Assembly (NCBI RefSeq): GCF_001047675.1
Contig: NZ_CP011975.1
Location: 827,179 to 891,178, forward strand
Length of the DNA: 64,000 nt
Source of the DNA: Yersinia aleksiciae
Lineage (GTDB): Bacteria > Pseudomonadota > Gammaproteobacteria > Enterobacterales > Enterobacteriaceae
Reading direction: 5' to 3'
Part shown: piece after piece, positions 33,289-44,196 of the stretch
Layout: every line of letters starts with the position of its first letter
Position numbering within the stretch: the first letter of the stretch is position 1
Made by a program: the position numbers and the translations under genes
The notes under the pieces: model-generated
What the model was told of the DNA's origin: nothing
The model's input: the letters and a program-made list of their open reading frames with translations, nothing else
The model's database searches: none

Positions 33289-33944
33289 TACTGCTGCTGC
33301 ATTCCTAAGGACTGAGTGCCAGGGACCTGAATTGCTGCTTGCGTTGATGTCGAAGGCTGCTGCAACACATCAGTTTGTGGTAAACGACGTTGCAATTCAA
33401 AATCTTGCAACTGGGTCATCATATTGACGCGCCGACGCTGCTCTTGAACTTGATGTTGTTGAGAAGTTCCGAAAGAGCCATCAGCAGGTACACCAAAACT
33501 GACTGGTGAAGCTTTACCCATCATCGGTAACGTATTAAATGCAGGTGATTCTGGCTGCAAATTACCAGACGCAGGTTGGTTATATTGCTGAACCCCAACA
33601 ATCACGGCTAGCGAAACACAGGCTGCCACACCCACTTGCGTAATCTGGCTGGCCCACGGGCGAACTTTGTGCCAGAAAGGCATTTTCTGCCAGGTATGTG
33701 GTTGTGGCTGAGATTCAGGCACAGCAATAGGAGCAAAACGAGTTGGCTCGTTTTTGAGCGCCTCTGCGACACGGCTGGCGATATCCAGATGCAAGACCTC
33801 ACCAACATCCCCCCGCAGGGTATCACGGATTAAATGATAGCTCTGCCAGCTCTGCTGCAATGCTTTATCTTTCGATAAAGAACCAAGCAGCTCACTATCA
33901 AGAGTTTCTCCGTCCATCAGAGCGGAAAGCTTTTCTTTCTGCAT
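33288..33944 (-). CDS. rseA: Anti-sigmaE factor RseA
   Basis: This 218-aa single-pass inner-membrane protein has an N-terminal cytoplasmic anti-sigma domain (MQKEKLSALMDGETLD start), a membrane helix near residue 100 (QVGVAACVSLAVIVGVQQY) and a glutamine-rich periplasmic tail ending in QQQ. Cleavage by DegS and RseP releases RpoE. It follows rpoE by 24 bases. Confidence 0.96.
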   Translation of the reverse strand: MQKEKLSALMDGETLDSELLGSLSKDKALQQSWQSYHLIRDTLRGDVGEVLHLDIASRVAEALKNEPTRFAPIAVPESQPQPHTWQKMPFWHKVRPWASQITQVGVAACVSLAVIVGVQQYNQPASGNLQPESPAFNTLPMMGKASPVSFGVPADGSFGTSQQHQVQEQRRRVNMMTQLQDFELQRRLPQTDVLQQPSTSTQAAIQVPGTQSLGMQQQ

Positions 33945-33968
33945 GCCAAATACCCTTTATGTGTCCGC

Positions 33969-34544
33969 TTAACGCTGAATCAGCGGCTGAACTTTGTTAT
34001 CGATAGCTTCTCTGGCGCGGAAGATACGGGAACGAACAGTACCCACCGGACAGTCCATAATTTCAGCTATCTCTTCATAGCTTAGACCATCTAACTCCCT
34101 GAGTGTAATCGCCATACGGAGATCTTCAGGAAGTGACTCTATGGTTTTAAAAACTATCTGCCTTAACTCTTCAGACAACATTAAGTTCTCAGGGTTCGAT
34201 ATTTCTTTCAATGCACCCGCATTTTCGTAATTTTCAGCATCATTTGCATCCACATCACTGGATGGCGGGCGCCGCCCCTGAGCGACTAAGTAATTTTTTG
34301 CTGTATTGACAGCAATACGGTAAAGCCACGTATAGAAAGCACTATCGCCACGGAATGATGCCAATGCGCGATACGCCTTAATAAAAGATTCCTGCACTAC
34401 ATCAGGGACATCGCCCTGAGGCACGTATCGGGATACGAGGCTCGCAACCTTATGCTGGTATCGAATTACCAGTAAATTGAACGATTGCTGATCACCTTTC
34501 TGGACCCGTTCAACCAGCATCTGATCCGTTAACTGCTCGCTCAT
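33969..34544 (-). CDS. rpoE: RNA polymerase sigma factor RpoE (sigma24)
   Basis: This 191-aa ECF sigma factor has region 2 (DVVQESFIKAYRALASFRGDSAFYTWLYRIA) and region 4 (LSYEEIAEIMDCPVGTVRSRIFRARE). It directs the envelope-stress response. It heads the rpoE-rseABC operon and is preceded by a promoter of its own class, which indicates positive autoregulation. Confidence 0.98.
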   Translation of the reverse strand: MSEQLTDQMLVERVQKGDQQSFNLLVIRYQHKVASLVSRYVPQGDVPDVVQESFIKAYRALASFRGDSAFYTWLYRIAVNTAKNYLVAQGRRPPSSDVDANDAENYENAGALKEISNPENLMLSEELRQIVFKTIESLPEDLRMAITLRELDGLSYEEIAEIMDCPVGTVRSRIFRAREAIDNKVQPLIQR

Positions 34545-34628
34545 CCGAGGTGAACTCTCCCGAAATCTATCCCCACGCTAAAAATAGTACTGCCAGCCAT
34601 ATCTTTATTTTCCTGAGCAAGCACACGC

Positions 34629-34656
34629 TTGGAGTTTATAAAAATTGCAAAGTTCC
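34629..34656 (-). promoter_or_regulatory. SigmaE-dependent promoter of rpoE
   Basis: The minus strand reads GGAACTT at 34656-34650, a 16-base spacer, then TCCAA at 34633-34629, matching the sigmaE consensus GGAACTT-N16-TCNAA. It lies about 85 bases upstream of rpoE, like the E. coli P2 promoter. Confidence 0.85.
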
Positions 34657-34732
34657 ATGTTGCCAGATTTTTTGTCTGAATATTATTTAGACATCTTATA
34701 GCCATAGCTTTTGCTCTGGCAGATAGGCTAAC

Positions 34733-36370
34733 ATGAAATTCCCTCTTCTTCTGCACACATCATACGATATGCAATCATCATCTGAACACGTTAGCGATGT
34801 ATTGATCATCGGGAGTGGCGCTGCCGGTTTGTCATTAGCATTACGCCTCGCGCCACATTGTAAAGTTACCGTTCTGAGTAAAGGGCCACTTAATGAAGGT
34901 GCCACTTTTTATGCTCAGGGAGGAATTGCTGCCGTTTTTGATGAAACCGACAGCATCAGTTCACATGTCGATGACACCCTGATTGCCGGGGCCGGGCTTT
35001 GTGACAAGGACGCCGTAGAATTTATTGCTAGCAACGCCCGCTCTTGCGTGCAATGGCTGATTGATCAAGGCGTCCTATTTGATACTGAAACCAGTGCCAG
35101 CGGCGAAGAACGCTATCACCTTACACGCGAAGGCGGTCATAGCCATCGCCGTATTCTGCATACCGCTGATGCTACAGGTAAAGAAGTAGAAACTACACTC
35201 GTAGGTAAAGCAAGTACCCACCCTAATATTTTAGTTAAAGAGCGCTGCAATGCAGTCGACCTTATCACATCCAACAAAATTGGCCTGACGGGGACTAAAC
35301 GCGTAGTTGGCGCTTACATCTGGAACCGCGAGTTAGAAAAAGTTGAAACTTTTCGGGCTAAAGCTGTCGTGTTAGCAACTGGTGGCGCGGCGAAAGTTTA
35401 TCAATATACGACTAACCCAGATATCTCCTCTGGAGATGGCATTGCCATGGCCTGGCGTGCTGGATGTCGAGTTGCTAACCTGGAATTCAATCAATTTCAC
35501 CCAACCTGCCTGTTCCATCCGCAAGCTCGTAACTTTTTATTGACTGAAGCATTGCGTGGTGAGGGTGCCTATCTTAAGCGCCCTGATGGTAGCCGTTTCA
35601 TGCCTGATTTTGACTCACGGGGTGAACTTGCGCCACGTGATATCGTCGCGCGTGCGATAGACCATGAAATGAAGCGCCTCGGTGCAGATTGCATGTATTT
35701 GGATATCAGCCATAAACCCGCTGATTTCGTGATACAACACTTCCCGATGATTTACGAAAAACTACTGTCATTGGGTATTGATCTGACCAAAGAAGCCATT
35801 CCTATCGTCCCGGCCGCACATTATACCTGTGGTGGTGTGATGGTAGACCAGCACGGGCGTACCGATCTGGATGGGTTATATGCCATTGGTGAAGTCAGCT
35901 ATACCGGCTTACATGGCGCTAACCGTATGGCATCTAACTCACTGCTCGAGTGTCTGGTTTACGGCTGGTCTGCCGCTGAGGATATTCTTACACGCTTACC
36001 CCATGCCAAGCTGGCTAAGCATTTACCGGACTGGGATGAGAGCCGGGTTGATAACTCAGATGAACGAGTTGTCATTCAGCATAACTGGCATGAATTACGC
36101 CTATTTATGTGGGACTACGTCGGTATCGTGCGGACCACTAAACGCTTAGAGCGCGCCTTACGCCGAATTAATACCTTGCAGCAGGAGATTGATGAATATT
36201 ATGCCAATTTCCGTATCTCTAACAATCTGTTGGAATTACGTAATTTGGTGCAGGTTGCCGAGTTAATTGTGCGTTGTGCTATGGACCGAAAAGAGAGTCG
36301 TGGTTTGCATTACACACTTGATTATCCTGATCAAATAGATAATCCGAAACCGACGATTCTCCATCCATAA
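34733..36370 (+). CDS. nadB: L-aspartate oxidase
   Basis: This FAD enzyme oxidises L-aspartate to iminoaspartate in NAD biosynthesis. The dinucleotide-binding motif [16 protein letters not shown] lies near residue 23. The fumarate reductase/succinate dehydrogenase-type substrate segments HSHRR and [13 protein letters not shown] are present. The ATG at 34733 has an upstream AGG. An ATG at 34769 would give a protein closer to the E. coli length (540 aa) but lacks a clear ribosome-binding site. It is divergent from rpoE. Confidence 0.96.
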   Translation: MKFPLLLHTSYDMQSSSEHVSDVLIIGSGAAGLSLALRLAPHCKVTVLSKGPLNEGATFYAQGGIAAVFDETDSISSHVDDTLIAGAGLCDKDAVEFIASNARSCVQWLIDQGVLFDTETSASGEERYHLTREGGHSHRRILHTADATGKEVETTLVGKASTHPNILVKERCNAVDLITSNKIGLTGTKRVVGAYIWNRELEKVETFRAKAVVLATGGAAKVYQYTTNPDISSGDGIAMAWRAGCRVANLEFNQFHPTCLFHPQARNFLLTEALRGEGAYLKRPDGSRFMPDFDSRGELAPRDIVARAIDHEMKRLGADCMYLDISHKPADFVIQHFPMIYEKLLSLGIDLTKEAIPIVPAAHYTCGGVMVDQHGRTDLDGLYAIGEVSYTGLHGANRMASNSLLECLVYGWSAAEDILTRLPHAKLAKHLPDWDESRVDNSDERVVIQHNWHELRLFMWDYVGIVRTTKRLERALRRINTLQQEIDEYYANFRISNNLLELRNLVQVAELIVRCAMDRKESRGLHYTLDYPDQIDNPKPTILHP

Positions 36371-36377
36371 TGCATTT

Positions 36378-36405
36378 CAGGGCGCAGTTCCGGCTATGCG
36401 CCCTG
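36378..36405. other. Hairpin between convergent nadB and trmN
   Basis: CAGGGCGCA pairs with TGCGCCCTG over a 10-base loop. It is a strong stem but without a T-run, so it is a possible factor-assisted terminator or RNA 3' end. Confidence 0.5.
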
Positions 36406-36439
36406 CTTCAATCTCTTCTCCGTGGCCTTAATATCCAGA

Positions 36440-37195
36440 CTAATAGTTAAGATAAAAATCACTGATTAACGCACAGAACTCAGGCGAGTACACACCTTCC
36501 GATTGGCGCAGATCCAATTTCTGGTACTCAGTTTCACTGGATTTGCGCGATAACGTCAGCAACATTCGATGCAAGGGTTTACCGGGACGATCCCGAATAT
36601 CAACCTGACAGCGGACAAACCACTTTTTTTGCACCGCCAGACGAGCGAGTTCAGTGCCTAAATCCTGAGGTAAAACCACACAAAACAGGCCGTCCTCTGT
36701 GATAAGCTTCTCAGCGCAATTCAGTAAAGCGTCATGAGTTAAGGAGCCGGTGTAACGTGCGGTATCACGGGCTTCATCCCGGCAGGCAACTGCGGGGGCA
36801 AAATAAGGTGGATTACTGACAATCAGGTCATACTGATGAGGATGGTTTTCGGCAAACTGATGCACATTTTGCGCATAAATTCGAATTCGCTCAGACCAGG
36901 GCGATAACGCCGCGTTGCTGCTTGCTTGTTGCGCCGCCTCCGGTTCTAGCTCAACACCATCAATCAATACCTCTGATGACGAACGCTGAGCAATCATCAA
37001 GGCAATTAGCCCGCTGCCGCAGCCAATATCCAGTACTTTGCGGGCTTTTTCTACCGGAACCCAAGCACCTAGTAGCACACCGTCGGTGCCCACTTTCATC
37101 GCACAACGATCATGTGCCACAAAAAATTGTTTAAAAGTGAAACCACCACCACGCAATACCGGTTTTTTTTTCAATTGTTCGCCCACATTAGTCAC
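36440..37195 (-). CDS. trmN: tRNA1(Val) A37 N6-methyltransferase
   Basis: This 251-aa SAM-dependent enzyme (YfiC) has the SAM motif VLDIGCGSGLIALMIAQ and the catalytic adenine N6 motif NPPY in VSNPPYFAP. It methylates A37 of tRNA1-Val. It is divergent from srmB, as in E. coli. Confidence 0.94.
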   Translation of the reverse strand: MTNVGEQLKKKPVLRGGGFTFKQFFVAHDRCAMKVGTDGVLLGAWVPVEKARKVLDIGCGSGLIALMIAQRSSSEVLIDGVELEPEAAQQASSNAALSPWSERIRIYAQNVHQFAENHPHQYDLIVSNPPYFAPAVACRDEARDTARYTGSLTHDALLNCAEKLITEDGLFCVVLPQDLGTELARLAVQKKWFVRCQVDIRDRPGKPLHRMLLTLSRKSSETEYQKLDLRQSEGVYSPEFCALISDFYLNY

Positions 37196-37318
37196 CAGAA
37201 TCTATAACCGGCGTAGCATAGGACAATATGATTGAAGGGAAAAGACATCATTACCGCTTAAACAGGTGAAGAATTCGGCTAACCCGTCTATAATCGGCGC
37301 CCCAAGTAGAGGAAGACC

Positions 37319-38644
37319 ATGACTGTAACCAATTTTTCCGAACTCGATCTCGATGAACGCCTGATTGACGCACTGCGCGACAAAGGCTATGAGCGCCCAA
37401 CTGCCATTCAAGCTGCGGCTATTCCGCCAGCTATGGATGGACGTGATGTATTGGGTTCGGCTCCAACAGGTACTGGCAAAACTGCCGCCTTTTTGCTGCC
37501 AGCCTTGCAGCATTTGCTGGATTTCCCACGCAAAAAATCTGGCCCGCCTCGGATTTTGATCCTAACGCCGACCCGTGAACTGGCAATGCAAGTTGCGGAT
37601 CAAGCCCGTGAACTGGCTAAGCATACACAACTGGATATCGCGACGATCACCGGTGGTGTGGCTTATATGAACCACGCGGAAGTCTTTAGCGAGAATCAAG
37701 ATATTGTGGTTGCTACCACTGGCCGCTTGCTGCAATACATCAAAGAAGAGAACTTTGACTGTCGCGCAGTAGAGACCCTGATTCTGGACGAAGCTGACCG
37801 TATGCTTGATATGGGCTTTGCGCAGGATATCGAAACCATCGCGGCAGAAACCCGCTGGCGCAAACAGACTTTGCTGTTCTCCGCGACACTGGAAGGCGAG
37901 GCCATTCGCGAGTTTGCCGAACGCATCCTCGAAGAACCGGTTGAGCTGGAAGCTGACCCATCGCGCCGTGAACGCAAAAAAATTCAGCAATGGTACTACC
38001 GCGCTGACGATATCGAACATAAAACCGCTTTGCTGGTGCATCTGCTCAAGCAACCGGAAGTGCAGAAATCTATCATTTTCGTGCGTACCCGTGAAAAGGT
38101 ACATCAACTGGTCAGTTGGTTGCGTGAAGCTGGGATCAACGCCTGGTTCCTTGAAGGCGAAATGGTTCAGGCCAAACGTACCGAAGCCGTTATTCGTTTA
38201 AGTGATGGCCGAGTGAATGTGTTAGTAGCGACTGACGTTGCTTCACGCGGCTTGGATATCGACGACATCAGCCACGTATTCAACTTTGACTTGCCGCTGA
38301 CTGCTGACGTCTACCTTCACCGCATTGGCCGTACTGGCCGCGCGGGGCGTAAAGGTATAGCGATCTCACTGGTTGAAGCGCATGACCACTTATTACTGGG
38401 CAGAATTGGACGCTATCTCAAAGAACCGCTGAAACCACGTGTTGTTGATGAGTTGCGCCCAACCAGTAAAGAGCCAAGTTCAAAATCTACCGGCAAGCCG
38501 TCGAAAAAGGTTTTGGCTAAACGTAAAGAACTAAAAGAAGCTAGCAAAGAAAAAGCCAAAGTGAAGGTTCGTCACCGCGATGCTAAAAACGTGGGTAAAC
38601 GCCGTCAGCCGAAAGAAAAACCAGATACCAAGAGTACCGGTTAA
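37319..38644 (+). CDS. srmB: DEAD-box RNA helicase SrmB
   Basis: This 441-aa helicase acts in early assembly of the 50S subunit. The Q motif, motif I APTGTGKT, motif II LDEADRM, motif III FSATLEGE and motif VI HRIGRTGRAG are intact. The C-terminal about 70 residues are Lys/Arg-rich, as usual for SrmB. It ends in a strong terminator. Confidence 0.97.
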   Translation: MTVTNFSELDLDERLIDALRDKGYERPTAIQAAAIPPAMDGRDVLGSAPTGTGKTAAFLLPALQHLLDFPRKKSGPPRILILTPTRELAMQVADQARELAKHTQLDIATITGGVAYMNHAEVFSENQDIVVATTGRLLQYIKEENFDCRAVETLILDEADRMLDMGFAQDIETIAAETRWRKQTLLFSATLEGEAIREFAERILEEPVELEADPSRRERKKIQQWYYRADDIEHKTALLVHLLKQPEVQKSIIFVRTREKVHQLVSWLREAGINAWFLEGEMVQAKRTEAVIRLSDGRVNVLVATDVASRGLDIDDISHVFNFDLPLTADVYLHRIGRTGRAGRKGIAISLVEAHDHLLLGRIGRYLKEPLKPRVVDELRPTSKEPSSKSTGKPSKKVLAKRKELKEASKEKAKVKVRHRDAKNVGKRRQPKEKPDTKSTG

Positions 38645-38663
38645 TTCAGCAACCTGACTAAGA

Positions 38664-38690
38664 AGCCGCTTATCAATAGCGGCTTTTTTT
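38664..38690 (+). terminator. srmB terminator
   Basis: AGCCGCT pairs with AGCGGCT across a short loop and is followed by seven T's. Confidence 0.88.
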
Positions 38691-38693
38691 ATA

Positions 38694-38720
38694 AGCAAAA
38701 AAGGGAGCCGAAGCTCCCTT
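38694..38720 (-). terminator. grcA terminator
   Basis: On the minus strand AAGGGAGC-TTCG-GCTCCCTT carries a stable TTCG loop and is followed by T's. Confidence 0.85.
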
Positions 38721-38753
38721 GTGACTTTTGTCACTAAATCGTTGTGATAAGAA

Positions 38754-39137
38754 TTACAGACTTTCAGTGAAAGTACGAGTAATCACATCACGTTGCTGTT
38801 CTGGTGTCAGTGAGTTGAAACGCACTGCATAGCCGGACACACGAATGGTCAGCTGCGGATATTTTTCTGGGTTTTTCACTGCATCTTCCAGTGTTTCGCG
38901 GCGCAGAACGTTTACGTTCAAATGCTGACCACCTTCAACACGCACAGTAGGTTGCAGTTCCAGTGGAACTTCACGATATTCGATCTGGCCCAACTCACTT
39001 GCTGGAACGATCTGGTCCTCTGCGTAGCCTGATTTAGCGCAAACACAACGCAGTTCATCTTTTTCATCATCCAACAGCCAGAAAGAGTTCAATAGAGCTT
39101 CATTGCTAGCTTTAGTAATTTGAATACCAATAATCAT
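38754..39137 (-). CDS. grcA: Autonomous glycyl radical cofactor GrcA
   Basis: This 127-aa protein replaces the damaged C-terminus of pyruvate formate-lyase. The glycyl-radical loop [13 protein letters not shown] is present near residue 102. The ATG at 39137 follows GGAGG and gives the standard length. The reading frame extends upstream to 39206 without a ribosome-binding site, and that extension is not part of the family. Confidence 0.96.
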   Translation of the reverse strand: MIIGIQITKASNEALLNSFWLLDDEKDELRCVCAKSGYAEDQIVPASELGQIEYREVPLELQPTVRVEGGQHLNVNVLRRETLEDAVKNPEKYPQLTIRVSGYAVRFNSLTPEQQRDVITRTFTESL

Positions 39138-39490
39138 TTGGGGCCTCCGTAATACGGCTATAAATTCCAAGGGAGAAAAACTTTCTTGGTTATTTGGTAA
39201 AACCATTGTTGTCTTATTGTTCTGTATACCAGTCAGACTGCTGCAATTCTTTGACCTAAATCAATATTTTCGCCACACCGACAGGTACGTCACTGCCAAA
39301 TTTATGTTTTATATCAATTTTATCGATAGAGTTAACAGCAATTATTTTTGTAAATTTTCAACATTTTTTTGCATCGAAAGGTCAAAAAAACATCATTACG
39401 TCACAGACCCGGGTTTAACAGTTTCACTCACGAGTTTGAATCGGTAAGCTATCGCACATCAATATCTTACAGAAACCAAGGAGAGTGTTT

Positions 39491-40177
39491 ATGTCCGTCT
39501 CCCTTAGCTGGCACGATGTGATCGGCCAGGAAAAAGAACTACCTTACTTTAAAGATACACTGACCTATGTGGCCGCAGAACGCAGTGCTGGTAAAATTAT
39601 CTATCCATCGCAGAAAGACGTATTTAACGCATTCCGCCTCACCGAATTGGACCAGGTTAAAGTGGTTATTTTGGGCCAAGATCCCTACCACGGCCCTAAT
39701 CAGGCTCATGGATTATCATTTTCCGTGTTGCCGGGTGTCCCTGCTCCCCCTTCTCTGGTGAATATGTACAAAGAACTGACCACTGACATTCCCGGCTTCC
39801 AACGTCCAAACCATGGTTTTTTACAAAGCTGGGCCGAGCAAGGTGTGCTGCTGCTTAATACCGTGCTAACTGTCGAAGCGGGTAATGCACACTCTCACGC
39901 CAATCTTGGCTGGGAAACCTTTACCGATAAAGTGATTGCAGCACTGAATGAACATCGCGATGGTGTCATTTTTATGTTGTGGGGGGCTCATGCGCAGAAA
40001 AAGGGTCGAATTATTGACACTCAGCGCCATTATATTTTGAAAGCCCCACATCCATCACCACTCTCAGCACATCGCGGTTTTCTTGGCTGTAAGCACTTTT
40101 CACAAGCAAATCAGCTGTTACAGCAGCAAGGTTTACCACCAATTGACTGGCAACCCAAACTGCCCACTGAAGAATAA
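39491..40177 (+). CDS. ung: Uracil-DNA glycosylase
   Basis: This 228-aa base-excision repair enzyme removes uracil from DNA. The water-activating loop [18 protein letters not shown] and the DNA-intercalation loop [11 protein letters not shown] are intact. The ATG at 39491 is used because AAGGAG sits at normal spacing. A GTG two codons upstream is too close to it. Confidence 0.97.
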   Translation: MSVSLSWHDVIGQEKELPYFKDTLTYVAAERSAGKIIYPSQKDVFNAFRLTELDQVKVVILGQDPYHGPNQAHGLSFSVLPGVPAPPSLVNMYKELTTDIPGFQRPNHGFLQSWAEQGVLLLNTVLTVEAGNAHSHANLGWETFTDKVIAALNEHRDGVIFMLWGAHAQKKGRIIDTQRHYILKAPHPSPLSAHRGFLGCKHFSQANQLLQQQGLPPIDWQPKLPTEE

Positions 40178-40202
40178 AACGTTATTTGCTCAAAAAACGG
40201 AT

Positions 40203-40230
40203 AAAAAAAGGCACCTAAAAAGGTGCCTTT
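40203..40230 (-). terminator. grpE terminator
   Basis: AAAGGCACCT pairs with AGGTGCCTTT around AAAA, with a T-run on the minus strand. It lies between convergent ung and grpE and may serve both. Confidence 0.82.
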
Positions 40231-40246
40231 CTCACGTTAGGACACC

Positions 40247-40825
40247 TTAAGCTTTCGCTTTAGATACCGCAACCATTGCCGGGCGTAACAGACGGCCATT
40301 CAGCGTATAGCCTTTTTGCATCACCATCATCACGTTATTGGGCTCGTGATCGGCAGATTCAAGCATCGTCATTGCCTGATGAACTTCAGGATTAAATGGC
40401 ACATTGGTATCGCTGACAACTTCAATACCGAATTTACCGACGGCATCAAGCAGTGATTTCAGTGTCAATTCAACACCTTCAATCATCGAAGTCAGTTCAG
40501 TATTGGCTTTGTCAGCAGTATCCAGTGCGCGCTCCAGATTATCGATCACTGGCAATAATTCAGCAGAGAATCTTTCCAAAGCAAACTTATGCGCTTTCTC
40601 AACATCCAATTCAGTACGACGACGGATATTCTCAACTTCAGCCTTAGCGCGTAGCAAGCTCTCGCGCTCACGCTGTATGGCTGCAGCCAACTGCGCTTCA
40701 AGCTCGGCAACACGCGGATCTACACCTTCACCCGTCTCTTGTGTCGCTTCCACTTGCTGCTCTGCTGCATTTTCCATTTCTTCCGAGACTTGCTCGTTTG
40801 GTGTTTTCTGTTCTTTACTACTCAT
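40247..40825 (-). CDS. grpE: Nucleotide exchange factor GrpE
   Basis: This 192-aa co-chaperone releases ADP from DnaK. An acidic, glutamate-rich N-terminus leads into a long coiled coil (residues about 40-90), then the beta domain containing [21 protein letters not shown]. It is transcribed alone from a heat-shock promoter, divergently from nadK. Confidence 0.96.
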   Translation of the reverse strand: MSSKEQKTPNEQVSEEMENAAEQQVEATQETGEGVDPRVAELEAQLAAAIQRERESLLRAKAEVENIRRRTELDVEKAHKFALERFSAELLPVIDNLERALDTADKANTELTSMIEGVELTLKSLLDAVGKFGIEVVSDTNVPFNPEVHQAMTMLESADHEPNNVMMVMQKGYTLNGRLLRPAMVAVSKAKA

Positions 40826-40867
40826 GGATATCTCCGCGTTTTAGCATTAATCTCGCTACTTGGCTTA

Positions 40868-40895
40868 TTATGGGGATCAAAACCGGGGATTCAAG
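40868..40895 (-). promoter_or_regulatory. Sigma32 heat-shock promoter of grpE
   Basis: The minus strand reads CTTGAA at 40895-40890, a 14-base spacer, then CCCCATAA at 40875-40868. This matches the sigma32 consensus CTTGAA-N13-17-CCCCATNT. Confidence 0.9.
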
Positions 40896-40949
40896 GGAAC
40901 CGGTCATAATGTGGGGTAAAAGAGTCCCCCAGTAAGGAAAATCACGGCA

Positions 40950-41831
40950 ATGAATAATAAAAGATTCAATTGTATTGGTATTGTCGGTCACCCACGACAC
41001 CCGGCTGCACTTGCCACCCATGAAATGCTCTACCACTGGCTAAACGCCAGAGGTTATGACGTTATGGTTGAACAACAGATTGCTAAAGATCTCAATTTAA
41101 CTGGCGCAGTCACCGGTAGTTTGGCTGAAATCGGCCAAAAAGCTGATTTAGCGGTAGTGGTCGGCGGTGATGGCAACATGCTGGGTGCCGCACGCGTCCT
41201 CGCCCGCTATGATATCAAAGTGATTGGCGTCAACCGAGGCAATCTGGGCTTTTTGACCGATTTAGATCCGGATAATGCCCAGCAACAGCTTTCCGATGTG
41301 TTGGAAGGCGAATACCTAAACGAACAACGTTTCTTGCTAGAAGCCCAAGTCACTCGTACTGATCAACAAAGCCGCATCAGCACCGCGATAAATGAAGTGG
41401 TTTTGCATCCTGGCAAAGTAGCACATATGATTGAATTCGAAGTGTATATCGATGACCGCTTCGCATTTTCTCAGCGTTCTGATGGTTTAATCATCGCCAC
41501 CCCAACTGGCTCGACAGCTTATTCGCTCTCAGCAGGCGGTCCAATCCTGACGCCCACACTGGATGCCATCGTCTTAGTTCCCATGTTCCCGCACACCCTG
41601 ACTGCTCGCCCACTGGTAATTAATAGTAGCAGCACCATTCGTTTGAAGTTTTCACAAATTACCAGCGACCTGGAAATAAGTTGTGACAGCCAGATAGCCT
41701 TGCCGATTCAGGAGGGAGAAGAAGTACTCATCCGGCGCAGTGATTTCCACCTCAATCTCATTCATCCAAAAGACTACAGTTATTTCAACACGTTAAGTAC
41801 AAAACTAGGTTGGTCAAAAAAATTATTCTAA
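40950..41831 (+). CDS. nadK: NAD kinase
   Basis: This 293-aa enzyme phosphorylates NAD to NADP. The signature [11 protein letters not shown] lies near residue 72, followed by NEVVLHPG and [15 protein letters not shown]. It is followed by recN, with two LexA boxes in between, as in E. coli. Confidence 0.97.
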   Translation: MNNKRFNCIGIVGHPRHPAALATHEMLYHWLNARGYDVMVEQQIAKDLNLTGAVTGSLAEIGQKADLAVVVGGDGNMLGAARVLARYDIKVIGVNRGNLGFLTDLDPDNAQQQLSDVLEGEYLNEQRFLLEAQVTRTDQQSRISTAINEVVLHPGKVAHMIEFEVYIDDRFAFSQRSDGLIIATPTGSTAYSLSAGGPILTPTLDAIVLVPMFPHTLTARPLVINSSSTIRLKFSQITSDLEISCDSQIALPIQEGEEVLIRRSDFHLNLIHPKDYSYFNTLSTKLGWSKKLF

Positions 41832-41849
41832 AAAACGCCTTAGGGACTT

Positions 41850-41869
41850 TACTGTATATAAAACCAGTT
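41850..41869. promoter_or_regulatory. LexA (SOS) box 1 of recN
   Basis: TACTGTATATAAAACCAGTT fits CTG-N10-CAG with the typical T/A-rich centre. It lies just upstream of recN. Confidence 0.9.
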
Positions 41870-41871
41870 TA

Positions 41872-41891
41872 TACTGTATTCAAATACAGCC
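41872..41891. promoter_or_regulatory. LexA (SOS) box 2 of recN
   Basis: TACTGTATTCAAATACAGCC contains CTG-N10-CAG, with its CTG starting 22 bases after that of box 1. The pair explains tight repression and strong SOS induction of recN. Confidence 0.9.
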
Positions 41892-41917
41892 ATGTGTTTA
41901 TGTACAGGAGATTTACC

Positions 41918-43579
41918 ATGCTGGCCCAATTAACCATCAGTAACTTTGCAATTGTGCGTGAGTTAGAAATTGATTTTCAACCCGGAATGACGGCAATTAC
42001 TGGCGAAACTGGGGCAGGTAAATCCATCGCCATAGATGCATTAGGACTATGTCTTGGCAGCCGTTCAGAGGGCAGTATGGTACGTTTAGGGGCAACACGT
42101 GCTGATATCTGCGCGCGCTTCTCATTGGCAGATACCCCATCAGCCCGTCAGTGGTTGGAAAACAACCATCTTGATGACAGCAATGAATGCTTGCTGCGAC
42201 GAGCGATTGGAACAGATGGCCGCTCAAGAGGCTTTATTAATGGTACAGCAGTGCCTTTGTCTCAATTACGGGAGCTGGGCCAACACCTGATCCAAATTCA
42301 CGGTCAGCATGCCCACCAGTTGCTGTTAAGACCCGACCATCAAAAACAATTATTAGATGCTTACGCAGACCAATCAGCCCTACTTGCTGAAATGAAAGCG
42401 GCCTATCAAATCTGGCACCAAAGTTGTCGCGCTCTGGCACTTCATCAGCAGCAATCACTGGAACGTAGTGCTCGCCATGAACTGCTGCAATATCAGTTGA
42501 AAGAGCTGAATTCATTCGCCCCACAGGCGGGTGAATATGAGCAAATTGATAGTGAATATAAGCGTCTGGCAAACAGTGGGCAGCTGTTGTCACTCAGTCA
42601 GCAAACCTTGCAGTTACTGTCAGATGACGAACAAAGTAACATCCTCAGCCAGCTCTACTCTGCCAAACATCAGTTAACCGAACTGGCGAGTATGGATGAG
42701 CAATTTAATAATCTGCTCAATATGCTGGAAGAAGCCTCAATCCAAATCAGTGAAGCCAGTGATGAGTTACGTCACTATGCTGAACAATTGGATATGGATC
42801 CCAATCGCTTATATGAGCTGGAAAAACGGCTATCCCGCCAATTAAATCTGGCACGTAAGCACCACGTTGCGCCGGAAGAACTACCACAGTTCCATCAACA
42901 GTTGCTGGATGAGCAAGAACAACTCTCGCAACAAGAAAATGATCATGAGCAACTCAGTAATGAAGTTAATACTCACTATCAGCATGCACTTGCTATCGCC
43001 AAACGGTTGCACGAGGAACGCCAGCATTATGCTGATGAATTGGCTGCACTGATTACCGAGAGCATGCATGAGCTGTCGATGCCACATGGCAGACTCACTA
43101 TTGATGCCCAGTTTGAGCCAGAACACCTCAGTGCCGAAGGGGCAACCCGAATTGAGTTCTGTGTCACAACCAATCCAGGTCAACCACTACAACCACTGGC
43201 TAAAGTTGCTTCTGGTGGCGAGCTGTCTCGCATCGCCTTGGCTATTCAGGTCATTACAGCGCGTAAAATGGACACCCCTGCGCTTATCTTTGATGAAGTC
43301 GATGTTGGCATCAGTGGACCAACAGCAGCCATAGTGGGTCGCCTGCTGCGTCAGCTTGGCGAGTCGACCCAAGTCATGTGTGTGACTCACCTTCCACAAG
43401 TTGCAGGTTGCGGTCACCAACATTTCTTTGTGAGTAAACAAACCGATGGCACTGAAACCGAAACACAGATGCATCGACTCGATAAAAAAGCCCGCTTGCA
43501 AGAGTTGGCGCGCCTTCTGGGTGGCAGTGAAGTGACGAAAAACACCTTGGCAAACGCAAAAGAATTGCTCGCAGCGTAG
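41918..43579 (+). CDS. recN: DNA repair protein RecN
   Basis: This SMC-like ATPase acts in double-strand break repair. Walker A is [11 protein letters not shown], a long coiled-coil region lies at residues about 170-370, and the ABC signature ASGGELSRI precedes Walker [13 protein letters not shown]. The start is the ATG at 41918, preceded by AGGAG and by the LexA boxes. The frame is open back to 41810, but that part contains the promoter. The protein is 553 aa, the family length. Confidence 0.97.
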   Translation: MLAQLTISNFAIVRELEIDFQPGMTAITGETGAGKSIAIDALGLCLGSRSEGSMVRLGATRADICARFSLADTPSARQWLENNHLDDSNECLLRRAIGTDGRSRGFINGTAVPLSQLRELGQHLIQIHGQHAHQLLLRPDHQKQLLDAYADQSALLAEMKAAYQIWHQSCRALALHQQQSLERSARHELLQYQLKELNSFAPQAGEYEQIDSEYKRLANSGQLLSLSQQTLQLLSDDEQSNILSQLYSAKHQLTELASMDEQFNNLLNMLEEASIQISEASDELRHYAEQLDMDPNRLYELEKRLSRQLNLARKHHVAPEELPQFHQQLLDEQEQLSQQENDHEQLSNEVNTHYQHALAIAKRLHEERQHYADELAALITESMHELSMPHGRLTIDAQFEPEHLSAEGATRIEFCVTTNPGQPLQPLAKVASGGELSRIALAIQVITARKMDTPALIFDEVDVGISGPTAAIVGRLLRQLGESTQVMCVTHLPQVAGCGHQHFFVSKQTDGTETETQMHRLDKKARLQELARLLGGSEVTKNTLANAKELLAA

Positions 43580-43692
43580 AAAAGATTAACTTTTTTCCTT
43601 TCTAGAGGTCATACAGGTGCCCTGTAAAGGTTTCCAACTGATGCAAGGTCTATTATCATCGTCATCCTACGCCCTAAAGGAATGTGATTACT

Positions 43693-44034
43693 ATGCGCTG
43701 TAAAATGCTGACTGCCGCCGCTGTAATGCTTGCAATGCTTACTGCGGGTTGTTCAACGCTGGAGAAGGTGGTCTACCGGCCTGATATTAATCAGGGTAAC
43801 TATTTATCACCTAATGATGCGTCCAAAATTCATAAGGGTATGACCCAGCAACAAGTGGCATATACCTTAGGCACCCCAATGTTGCAGGATCCATTTGGTA
43901 CTAAAACCTGGTTCTACGTATTCCGTCAGCAACCTGGCCACGAAAAAATCACGCAACAAACACTGACGTTGACCTTCGATAGCAGTGGTGTGCTGACTGA
44001 TATCAAAAACGATCCAACATTAGCAGGAAATTAA
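43693..44034 (+). CDS. bamE: Outer-membrane assembly lipoprotein BamE
   Basis: This 113-aa BAM complex lipoprotein has the lipobox LTAGC at residues 15-19, followed by a SmpA/OmlA fold ([14 protein letters not shown]). The ATG at 43693 gives the E. coli-like N-terminus MRCK. The GTG at 43684 is too close to the AAGGA. Confidence 0.95.
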   Translation: MRCKMLTAAAVMLAMLTAGCSTLEKVVYRPDINQGNYLSPNDASKIHKGMTQQQVAYTLGTPMLQDPFGTKTWFYVFRQQPGHEKITQQTLTLTFDSSGVLTDIKNDPTLAGN

Positions 44035-44167
44035 TTTATCCGAAGATTGCCGAGTAGATTGAGGGAGCGGATGCTGATTAGGATTTTTAGTGCTGGGCCG
44101 ATTAATGCTTATGTCGCCACACGATAGCGCACGTTTTTTCTCAAGAGCAGTCTAGGGCAACAACAAA

Positions 44168-44196
44168 AATAAGGCGCGCCCGTGCCTTATTTTTTT
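44168..44196. terminator. Terminator between bamE and rnfH
   Basis: AATAAGGC pairs with GCCTTATT and is followed by T's on the plus strand. On the minus strand the 3' side also reads T-rich, and the stem overlaps the end of rnfH. Confidence 0.75.

Noticed and set aside
38754..39206. A 150-aa version of GrcA
   Set aside because: The extra 23 residues precede the GGAGG ribosome-binding site of the conserved 127-aa protein.
41810..41917. N-terminal extension of RecN
   Set aside because: This stretch contains both LexA boxes and the promoter and lies before the ribosome-binding site.
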